Shown: positions 1-7,259 of the stretch, in pieces
How the letters are laid out: every line of letters starts with the position of its first letter
How positions within the stretch are numbered: position 1 is the stretch's first letter
From: Comamonadaceae bacterium
GTDB lineage: Bacteria > Pseudomonadota > Gammaproteobacteria > Burkholderiales > Burkholderiaceae_C
Reading direction: 5' to 3'
DNA length: 64,000 bases
Assembly (NCBI GenBank): GCA_013297875.1
Contig: JAAFIW010000003.1
Coordinates: 248,001-312,000, forward strand
Translations under genes and position numbers: made by a program
The notes under the pieces: generated by a model
Told to the model about the DNA's origin: nothing
The model's input: only the letters and a program-made list of their open reading frames with translations
Database searches by the model: none

Positions 1-123
1 CCCAGCGGCCACGACAACTTCAGCGCCTTTGTGCTGCGCTGCCTGCCCGCCGAGTCCAGCGACGACGACACCATTCCGCCCGGCGCGCGCCCGGCGTGGG
101 TGACGGAAGCGTCGGCAATTTAG
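1..123 (+). CDS. C-terminal fragment of a protein, possibly a PP2C-type phosphatase
   Basis: The reading frame is open from the first base and stops with TAG at 121-123, giving 40 residues of a protein that starts outside the window. The fragment begins PSGHDNFSAFVLRCL. An Asp-Asn pair followed by an alternating hydrophobic strand close to the C-terminus resembles the last metal-binding strand of PPM/PP2C serine/threonine phosphatases (usual form DNxTxxVVR). The match is short, so the family call is tentative; that this is the end of a real gene is more secure, because the frame has the local high-GC codon use and is followed by non-coding DNA with a repeat. Confidence 0.4.
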   Translation, partial: PSGHDNFSAFVLRCLPAESSDDDTIPPGARPAWVTEASAI

Positions 124-142
124 TTTTTGCTCGTAAAAACAA

Positions 143-203
143 TCAAATTGGCCGCTAGCCCAGGTATATATTGCTCAAACAGCTATCTTTTAAATAGCAA
201 TTG
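143..203 (+). repeat. Dispersed comamonad repeat, copy 1 (intergenic)
   Basis: Full-length copy with the order GGCCGCTAGCCC, TATATTGCTCAAACAGCTAT, then an AT-rich gap and TAGCAA. It lies between the partial gene at 1-123 and the 3' end of the LysR gene. The inverted GCTAT/ATAGC pair can fold into a small hairpin. Confidence 0.85.
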
Positions 204-208
204 ATACC

Positions 209-1117
209 TCACGCCAACCACCCCGCCGCACGCGCCTGCACCAGCAGCCAGCTGCGAAAAGCGGCCACCGCCGGGTGATCCGCAGCCTCAGGCCGAAAGC
301 ACATGTAGTGACCGTCGGGCAGCTTGACCTGCGCTTCGTGGGCCAGGCTCAGGCGGCCTTCGGCGATCAGGGCTTGCACCAGGCAAAACGGCACCACCGC
401 CAGGCCCATGCCGGCCACCACGGCCTGGATGATTTGCGAATACTGGTTGAAGAAGATGCCGCCGCGCACATCCAGCCCTTGCGTGCCCGTGGCGGCGCAC
501 CAGGCGGCCCAGGCTTCGGCGGTTTCCACGTGGTGCAGCAATGTGGCGCGCTGCAAAGCCTGGTCACCCGGCTGAAATTGCGGCGGAGCAATCACCACGC
601 AGGCGCGACCCGCCACGTATTGCGCCGTATCACTGCCCCATTGGCCCAGGCCGTAGCGCACCGCCACGTCGACATGGGCAGGCATGGGGCTGCTGCCGCT
701 TAAATGCTGAGCAAAACTGATGGTAATGCCGGGGTGTTGTTCACGGAATGAAGGCAGGCGCGGAATCAGGCAGTGCGTGGTGAAGGTGGGCACACTGGCC
801 AGGCGCAGCAGGCCCGAGCCCTGAGGCGTGATGCGCAGCTCGATGGCCGCCGTTTGAATGGCGCACAGCGCCGGGGCCACGCTGGCATGAAAGCGCTGGC
901 CCGCGTCGGTCAGGCTCACGCGACGGCCTGCGCGCTCAAACAACCTGGCCCCCAAATGCTGCTCCAGCGAGGCGATCTGGCGGCTCACCGCGCTTTGCGT
1001 CAGACCCAGTTCAGCAGCCGCGGCTGTGAAGCTGGCGTGGCGCACCGCAGCGTCAAACGCGACCAGGTCGTGCATGGCGGGGTGGCGGGGTGCAGCGGTG
1101 CGTAGATGCGTTTGCAT
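209..1117 (-). CDS. LysR-family transcriptional regulator (GcvA-like)
   Basis: Transcription factor of about 302 residues. The N-terminal winged helix-turn-helix is clear (FDAAVRHASFTAAAAELGL, then TQSAVSRQIASLE), followed by a LysR substrate-binding domain (residues about 100-295), a normal length for the family. The frame is open further upstream to 1495, but that would run into the divergent permease gene. I choose ATG at 1117; ATG at 1075, right before the HTH, is an alternative. Neither has a strong ribosome binding site. The gene is divergent from the ABC importer at 1196-5203, so it is the likely regulator of that operon (inference). Confidence 0.88.
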   Translation of the reverse strand: MQTHLRTAAPRHPAMHDLVAFDAAVRHASFTAAAAELGLTQSAVSRQIASLEQHLGARLFERAGRRVSLTDAGQRFHASVAPALCAIQTAAIELRITPQGSGLLRLASVPTFTTHCLIPRLPSFREQHPGITISFAQHLSGSSPMPAHVDVAVRYGLGQWGSDTAQYVAGRACVVIAPPQFQPGDQALQRATLLHHVETAEAWAAWCAATGTQGLDVRGGIFFNQYSQIIQAVVAGMGLAVVPFCLVQALIAEGRLSLAHEAQVKLPDGHYMCFRPEAADHPAVAAFRSWLLVQARAAGWLA

Positions 1118-1138
1118 GCGGTTTAGGAATGTTTTCGT

Positions 1139-1157
1139 ACTTGAAATGCTTGCAAGT
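1139..1157. promoter_or_regulatory. Candidate LysR operator in the divergent intergenic region
   Basis: ACTTG and CAAGT form an inverted repeat around nine bases, and the right half also contains the palindrome CTTGCAAG. It sits between the start of the LysR gene (1117) and the start of the permease gene (1196), where LysR proteins normally bind. No clear -35/-10 pair was assigned. Confidence 0.4.
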
Positions 1158-1195
1158 GTCATGCAAATCGAATTCTCCATCGGCATGATGACGGC

Positions 1196-2032
1196 ATGAC
1201 GAAAGAACACTTCACCGCTCCTTTGAACGCTCCGAGCCCGGCCGGGCGCTGGGTGCTGTGGGCCTACAGCGTGTACCTGTTTTTGCCCATGCTGTTGGTG
1301 CTGGTGGGCACGTTTGGTGAGAACTGGAGCAATTCGCTGCTTCCCTCCGGCTTTACCTTCAAGTGGTTGCGCGAGCTGTGGGAAGACACCAGCTACCGCC
1401 AGGCGCTGGGCGTGAGCGTGGGCACGGCGGTGGCGGCTGCGGCGGTGAACCTGATGCTGGGGCTGCCACTGGCACTGGCACTGCGCAAGCCGCAAGGCGC
1501 ATGGGGCGTGGCCACGCGCTGGTTGCTAATTTCGCCGATTGCCGTGCCCGCCGTGACCCTGGGTTTTGGCTACGTGGTGCTGTTTTCCAGCGAGGGCTTG
1601 CCCTGGTTGGGATCGTGGTGGGTGCTGTTTGCCGGGCATGTGGTGCTGACCTTGCCCTACATGCTGAACGCACTGCTCAACGGCCTGCGCCACCAGAGCG
1701 TGGACTTATGGATGCAAGCCGCGCAAACCCTGGGTGCCACGCCCAGCCAGGCGCTGTGGCAAGTGGCGGTGCCGGCGCTGCGGGCACCGATGGCGTCGGG
1801 CGCGGTGCTGTGCTGCGCGCTGTCAGTGGGCGAATTCAATTTATCCAACCTGGTGGCTGGCTTTGAAAGCCGAACCTTCCCCGTGCTGATGCTGCAAGCC
1901 TTTTATGGCGCGACCGGTTTTGCCTGCGCTGCGACTCTGGTGCTGCTGCTGGTGGCGCTGATGGCGGCCGGCGCATCGGCCCGCACCAGCGCGCTGGGTT
2001 TGCCCGCCACTACTTCAAAGAAATCAACATGA
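1196..2032 (+). CDS. ABC importer inner-membrane permease (PotC/FbpB-like)
   Basis: 278-residue membrane protein with about six hydrophobic segments and the permease coupling motif QAAQTLGATPSQALWQVAVP (EAA loop, residues about 178-197) that docks on the ATPase. It belongs to the binding-protein-dependent permease family that imports polyamines, Fe(III), thiamine or 2-aminoethylphosphonate. First gene of an operon; its stop overlaps the start of the ATPase gene by 4 bases (ATGA), so translation is coupled. The substrate cannot be read from the sequence. Confidence 0.88.
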   Translation: MTKEHFTAPLNAPSPAGRWVLWAYSVYLFLPMLLVLVGTFGENWSNSLLPSGFTFKWLRELWEDTSYRQALGVSVGTAVAAAAVNLMLGLPLALALRKPQGAWGVATRWLLISPIAVPAVTLGFGYVVLFSSEGLPWLGSWWVLFAGHVVLTLPYMLNALLNGLRHQSVDLWMQAAQTLGATPSQALWQVAVPALRAPMASGAVLCCALSVGEFNLSNLVAGFESRTFPVLMLQAFYGATGFACAATLVLLLVALMAAGASARTSALGLPATTSKKST

Positions 2033-3090
2033 GCCTGCAACTTCACGATATTGGTTTTGGCTACGGCCCCACACCGGGCGTTACGACGGGCGCAGGCGGC
2101 GTGCGCAACATCAACCTGCAGGTGGCCGACAGCGAGCTGCTGGCCGTGATGGGGCCCAGCGGCTGCGGCAAGTCCACCCTGCTCAAGCTGTGCGCGGGTT
2201 TGCTGGCCCCCACGCAAGGCCGCATCACGCTGGATGGAAAAGACATCACCCAGCTGCCACCGCACCGCCGCCGCATGGGCGTGGTGTTTCAAGGCTATGC
2301 GTTGTTTCCGCACATGACAGTGGCCGACAACGTGGGCTACGGCCTGCGCGTGCGCGGTGACAAAGGGCCTGCGCTGGATGTGAAGGTCAACGAGATGCTG
2401 GCCTTGGTGGGCCTGTCGGCCTTTGCCAACCAGCGGCCCACGCAACTGTCGGGCGGCCAGCAGCAGCGCGTGGCGCTGGCACGGGCCTTGTGCGTCAAGC
2501 CCCGTGCCCTGCTGCTTGATGAGCCGCTCTCGGCACTGGACGCCAGCCTGCGCGGCCCGCTGCGCGACGAGATCAAGCGGCTGCAACGGCTAGCTTCTGC
2601 CACCGCGATTTTTGTGACGCACGACCCCGCCGAGGCGCTCGAGCTGGCCGACAAGGTGGCGGTGATGGCCGGCGGCCAGGTGCTGCAATGCGCCGCGCCG
2701 CAAACGGTATACGAGCACCCGGCCAACGCCGAGGTGGCGCGCCTCACGGGCCTGTGCACCGTGCTGCGCGCCCAGGTGCAGGCGAGCGACTGCGTGCGCG
2801 TACACGAGGCCGAGGCACCGCCGTGGAGCCTGGCGTGCAAAACCAAAGGCTTTGCGGTGGGTGATGCGGTGCAGGTGATGGTGCGGCCCGAGCATGTGCT
2901 GGCCAACCCGCCGCTGGGCATGCCCAACCGCTTTGACGGCCAGGTGCTGCGCACCCGCTACCAGGGCTCACGCACCGTGTTTGACTTTGCCGCCCAGGGC
3001 GCAGGGCTCATCACCGTGGACGCCACCGGCCCCTTGCCCCGCAGCGTGGCGCTGGACCCCGGCACCCTGCACCTGATGCCAGACAACTGA
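2029..3090 (+). CDS. ABC importer ATP-binding protein (PotA/FbpC-like)
   Basis: 353-residue ATPase that powers the importer from the cytoplasmic face. Walker A GPSGCGKST is at residues 42-50, the Q-loop in GVVFQGYALF near 85-94, signature LSGGQQQRVALARAL at 140-154 and Walker B LLLDEPLSALD at 161-171, with the H-loop in VTHDPAEA. The extra C-terminal 110 residues fit the TOBE/MOI regulatory domain of the PotA/MalK subclass. It lies between the permease and the binding-protein gene. Confidence 0.94.
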   Translation: MSLQLHDIGFGYGPTPGVTTGAGGVRNINLQVADSELLAVMGPSGCGKSTLLKLCAGLLAPTQGRITLDGKDITQLPPHRRRMGVVFQGYALFPHMTVADNVGYGLRVRGDKGPALDVKVNEMLALVGLSAFANQRPTQLSGGQQQRVALARALCVKPRALLLDEPLSALDASLRGPLRDEIKRLQRLASATAIFVTHDPAEALELADKVAVMAGGQVLQCAAPQTVYEHPANAEVARLTGLCTVLRAQVQASDCVRVHEAEAPPWSLACKTKGFAVGDAVQVMVRPEHVLANPPLGMPNRFDGQVLRTRYQGSRTVFDFAAQGAGLITVDATGPLPRSVALDPGTLHLMPDN

Positions 3091-3128
3091 TTTCTCTTTC
3101 CCCAACCTCACCCACCCAGGAGTTCACC

Positions 3129-4211
3129 ATGCAACGCCGTCAATTTATTCAGACCTCCGCTGCCGCAGCGGCCAGTTCCACCTTGCTATTACCCACCAGC
3201 CACGCCGCCGAGCTGGTTGGCCCCGAGTTGTACGCGGGGGAGACCAATCTGTACCACCGCGCCGCCAAAGAAGGCCTGGTGGTCTCGTTTGACACGGGCC
3301 CGGAATGGGCCAACTGGAAGGTGCTGTTTCGCGAGTTCAAAAAGCGCTACCCCGAAGTGGAAATGATCTACAACGACCTGGGTTCCGCTGCCACCGTGGT
3401 GGCCTTGGACAAAGCCCGCCGCCGCCCGCAGGCCGACACGGCTTATTACTTTGCAGCGTCTGCCGTGGACGCTGCCAAGAAGGGTTTGCTGGCTCCGTTC
3501 AAGCCGGTGAATTTCGACAAACTACCCCCCGTGTTTCGCCACCCCGAAGGCGAGTGGTTCACTATTCACACGCTGAACATTGCCTTCATCGTGAACAAAA
3601 AGCTGGCGCCCAACGTGCCGCAAACCTGGGCCGATTTGCTCAAGCCCGAATACAAAGGTTCGGTGGTGTACCTGGACCCACGCTCCACCGGCGTGGGCCA
3701 GGTGGGCGTGTTTGCCGCAGCGTTTGCCAACGGCGGCAGCGTGGACAACCCCAAGCCCGGCATCGATTACCTGGCCAAGTTGCACCAGGCCGGCAATGTG
3801 CTGCGCACCGAGGGCACCACGCCGTATGCCAAGTTTTTGAAAGGCGAAATCCCGATCTGGATCAGCTATGAAAACGACGGCCTGAAGGCGCGCTACACCG
3901 ACGGTATGCAAGACGCCGAAGTGGTGATTCCCCGCGAAGCCAGCGCCGCCGCGCCCTACGCGATCAGCCTGGTCAAAGGCGCACCCCATCCCAACGCCGC
4001 CCGCCTGTGGCTGAACTTCACCATGAGCGAGCAGGGCCAGGCCTTGTTCGCCCAAGGCTATGTGCGCCCGTCCGTGCCCGGCATTGCGCTCAGCGCCGAA
4101 ATGGCCGCCCGCATGCCCGCCGCACCGCAATTGCGCCCGCTGGATGTGGTGACGGCGGCTGCCAAAAAGGCTGAGATTGACAGGGATTGGGCGGCGGCGG
4201 TGTTGCGGTGA
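3129..4211 (+). CDS. ABC importer periplasmic binding protein
   Basis: 360-residue extracellular solute-binding protein. The N-terminus MQRRQFIQTSAAAAASS carries a twin-arginine motif and an alanine-rich hydrophobic core, so export by Tat is likely. The body (EEL-type start, GSAATVVALDKARRR, then YKGSVVYLDPRSTGVGQVG) is typical of the family 1/6 binding proteins for Fe(III), polyamines or 2-aminoethylphosphonate. A strong AGGAG at 3118-3122 precedes the ATG by six bases. It is the third gene of the importer operon and is followed by a strong inverted repeat at 4225-4272. Confidence 0.88.
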   Translation: MQRRQFIQTSAAAAASSTLLLPTSHAAELVGPELYAGETNLYHRAAKEGLVVSFDTGPEWANWKVLFREFKKRYPEVEMIYNDLGSAATVVALDKARRRPQADTAYYFAASAVDAAKKGLLAPFKPVNFDKLPPVFRHPEGEWFTIHTLNIAFIVNKKLAPNVPQTWADLLKPEYKGSVVYLDPRSTGVGQVGVFAAAFANGGSVDNPKPGIDYLAKLHQAGNVLRTEGTTPYAKFLKGEIPIWISYENDGLKARYTDGMQDAEVVIPREASAAAPYAISLVKGAPHPNAARLWLNFTMSEQGQALFAQGYVRPSVPGIALSAEMAARMPAAPQLRPLDVVTAAAKKAEIDRDWAAAVLR

Positions 4212-4224
4212 ACTTGTTTACTCC

Positions 4225-4272
4225 TTCCCCCGCTGGGGGAAACAGATCGGACTCCTTCCCCCAGCGGGGGAA
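4225..4272. repeat. Perfect 17-bp inverted repeat after the binding-protein gene
   Basis: TTCCCCCGCTGGGGGAA at 4225-4241 and its exact complement at 4256-4272, separated by 14 bases. Each arm is also self-complementary (TTCCCCC/GGGGGAA around a 3-base loop), so either one large or two small hairpins can form. There is no following T-tract, so this looks like an mRNA-stabilising or attenuating hairpin rather than a standard terminator. It lies inside the importer operon. Confidence 0.8.
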
Positions 4273-4315
4273 GGGGCCAGACAGCCCATTTAAGTACCAA
4301 ATCGCCCTCCCGCCC

Positions 4316-4320
4316 AGGAG
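4316..4320 (+). promoter_or_regulatory. Displaced Shine-Dalgarno sequence of the second permease
   Basis: CCCAGGAGT here matches the CCCAGGAGT that precedes the binding-protein gene at 3115-3123, but the next start codon (4370) is 49 bases away. A copy of the dispersed repeat (4321-4358) fills the gap. No other purine-rich site lies just before 4370. Confidence 0.6.
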
Positions 4321-4358
4321 TTACTTGCTCAAGAAGCTATTAATTTCATAGCATTTTT
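4321..4358 (+). repeat. Dispersed comamonad repeat, copy 2 (short, between RBS and start codon)
   Basis: Contains the core half ACTTGCTCAAGAAGCTAT and TCATAGCA and lacks the GGCC/TAGCCC half. It begins directly after the AGGAG at 4316-4320 and ends about 11 bases before the ATG at 4370. Confidence 0.85.
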
Positions 4359-4369
4359 CCGATTCCACC

Positions 4370-5203
4370 ATGACCTCTAAAACCCCCTGGCCTGTCCTGC
4401 TTGCCTGCCTGCCCGGCATCGCCATCGTGGCCTTCTTCCTGCTCGCGCCGCTGGCCGCGGTGCTGGTGGAAGCAGTCGGCGCGCCCGCTGCGTGGGCCGA
4501 ATCGCTGGGCAATCCGCTGCTGCTGCGCGCGCTGCGCAACTCGGTGTGGCTGGCCGCTTGCGCAGCCACGCTGTCCGTTGTTTTCGGGCTGGTGCTGGCC
4601 TGGGCCATCTCGCAAAGCAGCGCGCAGAGCCAGCAGCGCTGGCTGGTGGTCCTGGGCGTGCCGCTGGCGTTCTCGGGTCTGGTGGTGGCCTATGGCTTCA
4701 TCTTGGTCTATGGCCGCGCCGGGTTTGCCACGCAGCTCGTGGTGGCGGCGGGTGCCCCGGCCCCGGTGGTGGGCGGCTGGTTGTATTCCATGCCGGGCCT
4801 GGTGGCCGCTTACGCCTACTACCTGGTGCCGCGCGCTGCCTTGCTGTTGCTGCCGGTGGTGCAAGCCGCCTCGCACAGCCCCTATCTGGCCGCGCGCACC
4901 CTGGGTGCCAGCCGCTGGCAGGCGCTGCGCGATGTGGTCTGGCCCGAGTTGCGCCCCACCCTGCTGAGCACCTGGTGCCTGATCGCCGCGATTGCGCTGG
5001 GCACCTATGGCACGGCGCTGGCGCTGGTGGGCACGCAAATCAACATCCTGCCGCTGCTGCTGTATGTGAAGGTCAGCGATGGCAGCTCGGACTTGGCCGG
5101 TGCCGCCGTCATGTCCATCTTGCTGGCCGCCGCCTGCTGCGCGGTGCTGGCGCTCGGCGATGTGCTGTCGCGCGGCAATGAAAAAGGTTCAGCCCATGCT
5201 TGA
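4370..5203 (+). CDS. ABC importer inner-membrane permease (PotB-like)
   Basis: 277-residue membrane protein, the second permease of the importer. It begins with a transmembrane segment (LLACLPGIAIVAFFLLAP), has a further five or so hydrophobic segments, and carries the EAA-type loop LAARTLGASRWQALRDVVWP. It shares the operon with the permease, ATPase and binding protein at 1196-4211. Its ribosome binding site seems to have been pushed 49 bases upstream by a repeat, so translation may now be weak or use the hairpin-brought-together site. The last 8 bases overlap the start of the next gene. Confidence 0.87.
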   Translation: MTSKTPWPVLLACLPGIAIVAFFLLAPLAAVLVEAVGAPAAWAESLGNPLLLRALRNSVWLAACAATLSVVFGLVLAWAISQSSAQSQQRWLVVLGVPLAFSGLVVAYGFILVYGRAGFATQLVVAAGAPAPVVGGWLYSMPGLVAAYAYYLVPRAALLLLPVVQAASHSPYLAARTLGASRWQALRDVVWPELRPTLLSTWCLIAAIALGTYGTALALVGTQINILPLLLYVKVSDGSSDLAGAAVMSILLAAACCAVLALGDVLSRGNEKGSAHA

Positions 5204-5756
5204 TTTTTTCGCCCATCAACCCGATTGGGCCGCGCTGGCCAGCATCCAGTCCGGCCCGGCGCGTAACGCCCAACCGGTGGCCATCGTCGGCCCGCGCGAC
5301 GCCACGCCCGAGCAACTGGCCGCTGCGCACCACATCGCCCAGCACCTGGGCCGCGCGGGCATCCCCTTGGTGTGCGGCGGCAAGCAGGGCGTGATGGCCG
5401 CTGCGTCTGAAGGTGCCCACACCGCAGGCGGCGTGGTGGTGGGCCTGCTGCCGGAAGACGACACAGCCCAAGCCAACCCCTGGCTCACCGTGGCCTTGCC
5501 CACCGGCCTGGGCATCACCCGCAACGCCTTGGTCGCCCGCAGCGCCCGCTGCCTGGTGGCCATTGGCGGTGGGCTGGGCACGCTGAGTGAGATGGCGCTG
5601 GCAAGGCAGTGGGGCAAGCCGGTGCTGTGCGTGCTGGGTGCACCACAGGTGGACGGGTGCGAGATTTTTGACAGCGTGCAGCATTTGCTGGACGCCATGG
5701 CAACGCACTTGATGCCCATGAACCCGTTGCCGCCTGCCAGGCTCCTCAGCGCATGA
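5196..5756 (+). CDS. TIGR00725/LOG-like nucleotide-binding protein
   Basis: 186-residue cytoplasmic protein of the SLOG superfamily. A Rossmann-like strand (VAIVGPRDATPEQ) is followed by GIPLVCGGKQGVMAAASEGA and the signature IGGGLGTLSEMALA, which corresponds to the PGGxGTxxE motif of LOG (cytokinin-activating phosphoribohydrolase) relatives. TIGR00725 members have no firmly established reaction. ATG at 5196 overlaps the permease stop (ATGCTTGA), so it is translationally coupled to the importer. The frame is open upstream to 5079, but only through the permease gene. Its 3' end overlaps the convergent DUF1501 gene by 11 bases. Confidence 0.82.
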   Translation: MLDFFAHQPDWAALASIQSGPARNAQPVAIVGPRDATPEQLAAAHHIAQHLGRAGIPLVCGGKQGVMAAASEGAHTAGGVVVGLLPEDDTAQANPWLTVALPTGLGITRNALVARSARCLVAIGGGLGTLSEMALARQWGKPVLCVLGAPQVDGCEIFDSVQHLLDAMATHLMPMNPLPPARLLSA

Positions 5757-7212
5757 ACCCCAAATCCCGTGGGTACGCGGCGCTGCCAAAGTTACGCAGT
5801 TTGGGCAGCACGCCCTGGCCTGCTGTAGCGCCGATCAGCTCCAGGTCTGACACGCCAAACCATTTGGCCAGGGTGCCTGCGTATTGGTCAACCGCGGTGC
5901 TGGGCAACAGGCGGCCCTGGCCCACGTGCCACTGGTCATTGGCGTCGGTGGTGCTGTTGGTCACGCTGACCGGTGGCGGTGTGCCGTAGAAGGCCTGGCC
6001 TTTAACCGCGCCGCCGACCATGAAGTGGTGGCTACCCCAGCCGTGGTCTGAGCCATCGCCGTTGGAGCTGAGCGTGCGGCCAAAATCCGAGGCCGTGAAG
6101 GCGGTCACTTTGTCGGCCACATTCAGTGTGACCGTGGCGTTGTAAAACGCGGTCATGGCCTCGCTCAGGCGCTGCATCAGCACCGGTTGCTGGGAGATAA
6201 GGTTGTCGTGCAGATCAAAACCGCCTATGGAGACAAAAAATACCTGGCGCTTGGTGCCCAGGCTGCTGCGGCCGGCAATCAGGCGGGCCACCATTTTTAG
6301 CTGGTCTGCCAGGTTGTTGTTGGTGGGGAAAGCGTTGAACGGGGCGGTGTTGGCCGGGAACAGGTCAATCGCGGTTTTGACGCCCTGCCCCGAGGTGATT
6401 TGCCGGGTGGTGACGCGGTTGTATTCGTTTTCCAGCACATGGGGCCGTGTTTGCTGCACCAGCGTGGCCAGCGTGTTTTTCACGGCTGCTGAGTTGTACA
6501 CGCTGGAGTTGGTCACGCTGCCGATGTTCACCGGGCCGCCCGTGCCCACCTGGTAAGACAGCGCCGAGTCGCCCGACAGAAACACCGTGTTGCCGGTGAC
6601 CGAAATGCAGGTGAACAGGGAGTTGGTGTTGGCCGACAAGGCCAGGTCGCCAATGTTGCCACCCCAGCCAATGGTGGAGCCTTCAGGCGAAGAAGACTGC
6701 CAGATGGATTGCTGGTCGTTGTGCGAAAACAGCTTGGGTGGCAGCGGGTACAGCACCCGGTTGCTGCTGTTGTATTGGGCGCGCGTGAGCGGTACCACCA
6801 GCGGGCCCACGTTCAGCTGAACGGCGGCCTTGCCGGTGTTGAACAGATTGGCCATGCCGGTCATGGCCGGATGCAGCGCGTACTGGCGGCCACCAGTCAA
6901 GGCGGTCGTTGGGTTTAGTAGCGTGGGCGTGAGCGCGCCTTGCGCCAGCGCAATGCCAGACGTGCCGCCGCGGATGGTGCTGTACTGGTTGTAGCTGGCG
7001 TTGTCGTAGGGCACAACGGTGTTGGCATAGTCGTTGCCGCCATACATGAAGATGCACACCAGGGCTTTGTAGTCCGTCGCGTCAAACGCAGCGGCTTCGC
7101 CAAAAGCTGCCAGGTTCATGGCCAGGGGCAGGGCGGCACCGGTGAACGCCAGTTGGCCGGAGCGCTGCAAGAAGGCGCGGCGGGTGTGTTTGTCGGGTTG
7201 AATGAAGTTCAT
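5746..7212 (-). CDS. DUF1501 family protein, Tat-exported
   Basis: 488-residue protein. MNFIQPDKHTRRAFLQRSGQ is a good twin-arginine signal (RRAFL), followed by a hydrophobic stretch and an A-x-A type cleavage region near residue 40. The mature part has the DUF1501 landmarks VCIFMYGGNDYANTVVPYD near the start and TASDFGRTLSSNGDGSDHGW further on; this family belongs to the alkaline-phosphatase/sulfatase fold. No reaction is established. It is downstream of and 47 bp from the DUF1800 gene on the same strand, the usual pairing of these two families. I chose ATG at 7212 because it begins the Tat motif; the longer open frame to 7419 overlaps DUF1800. Confidence 0.88.
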   Translation of the reverse strand: MNFIQPDKHTRRAFLQRSGQLAFTGAALPLAMNLAAFGEAAAFDATDYKALVCIFMYGGNDYANTVVPYDNASYNQYSTIRGGTSGIALAQGALTPTLLNPTTALTGGRQYALHPAMTGMANLFNTGKAAVQLNVGPLVVPLTRAQYNSSNRVLYPLPPKLFSHNDQQSIWQSSSPEGSTIGWGGNIGDLALSANTNSLFTCISVTGNTVFLSGDSALSYQVGTGGPVNIGSVTNSSVYNSAAVKNTLATLVQQTRPHVLENEYNRVTTRQITSGQGVKTAIDLFPANTAPFNAFPTNNNLADQLKMVARLIAGRSSLGTKRQVFFVSIGGFDLHDNLISQQPVLMQRLSEAMTAFYNATVTLNVADKVTAFTASDFGRTLSSNGDGSDHGWGSHHFMVGGAVKGQAFYGTPPPVSVTNSTTDANDQWHVGQGRLLPSTAVDQYAGTLAKWFGVSDLELIGATAGQGVLPKLRNFGSAAYPRDLGFMR

Positions 7213-7259
7213 GGTGTGTTCTCGTGAGGGTGCCAAAGCAAAGGTGTGCCCAGGGGGGC

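Noticed and set aside
1118-1495. N-terminal extension of the LysR protein to 428 residues
   Set aside because: It would overlap the divergent permease gene and has no LysR-like sequence.
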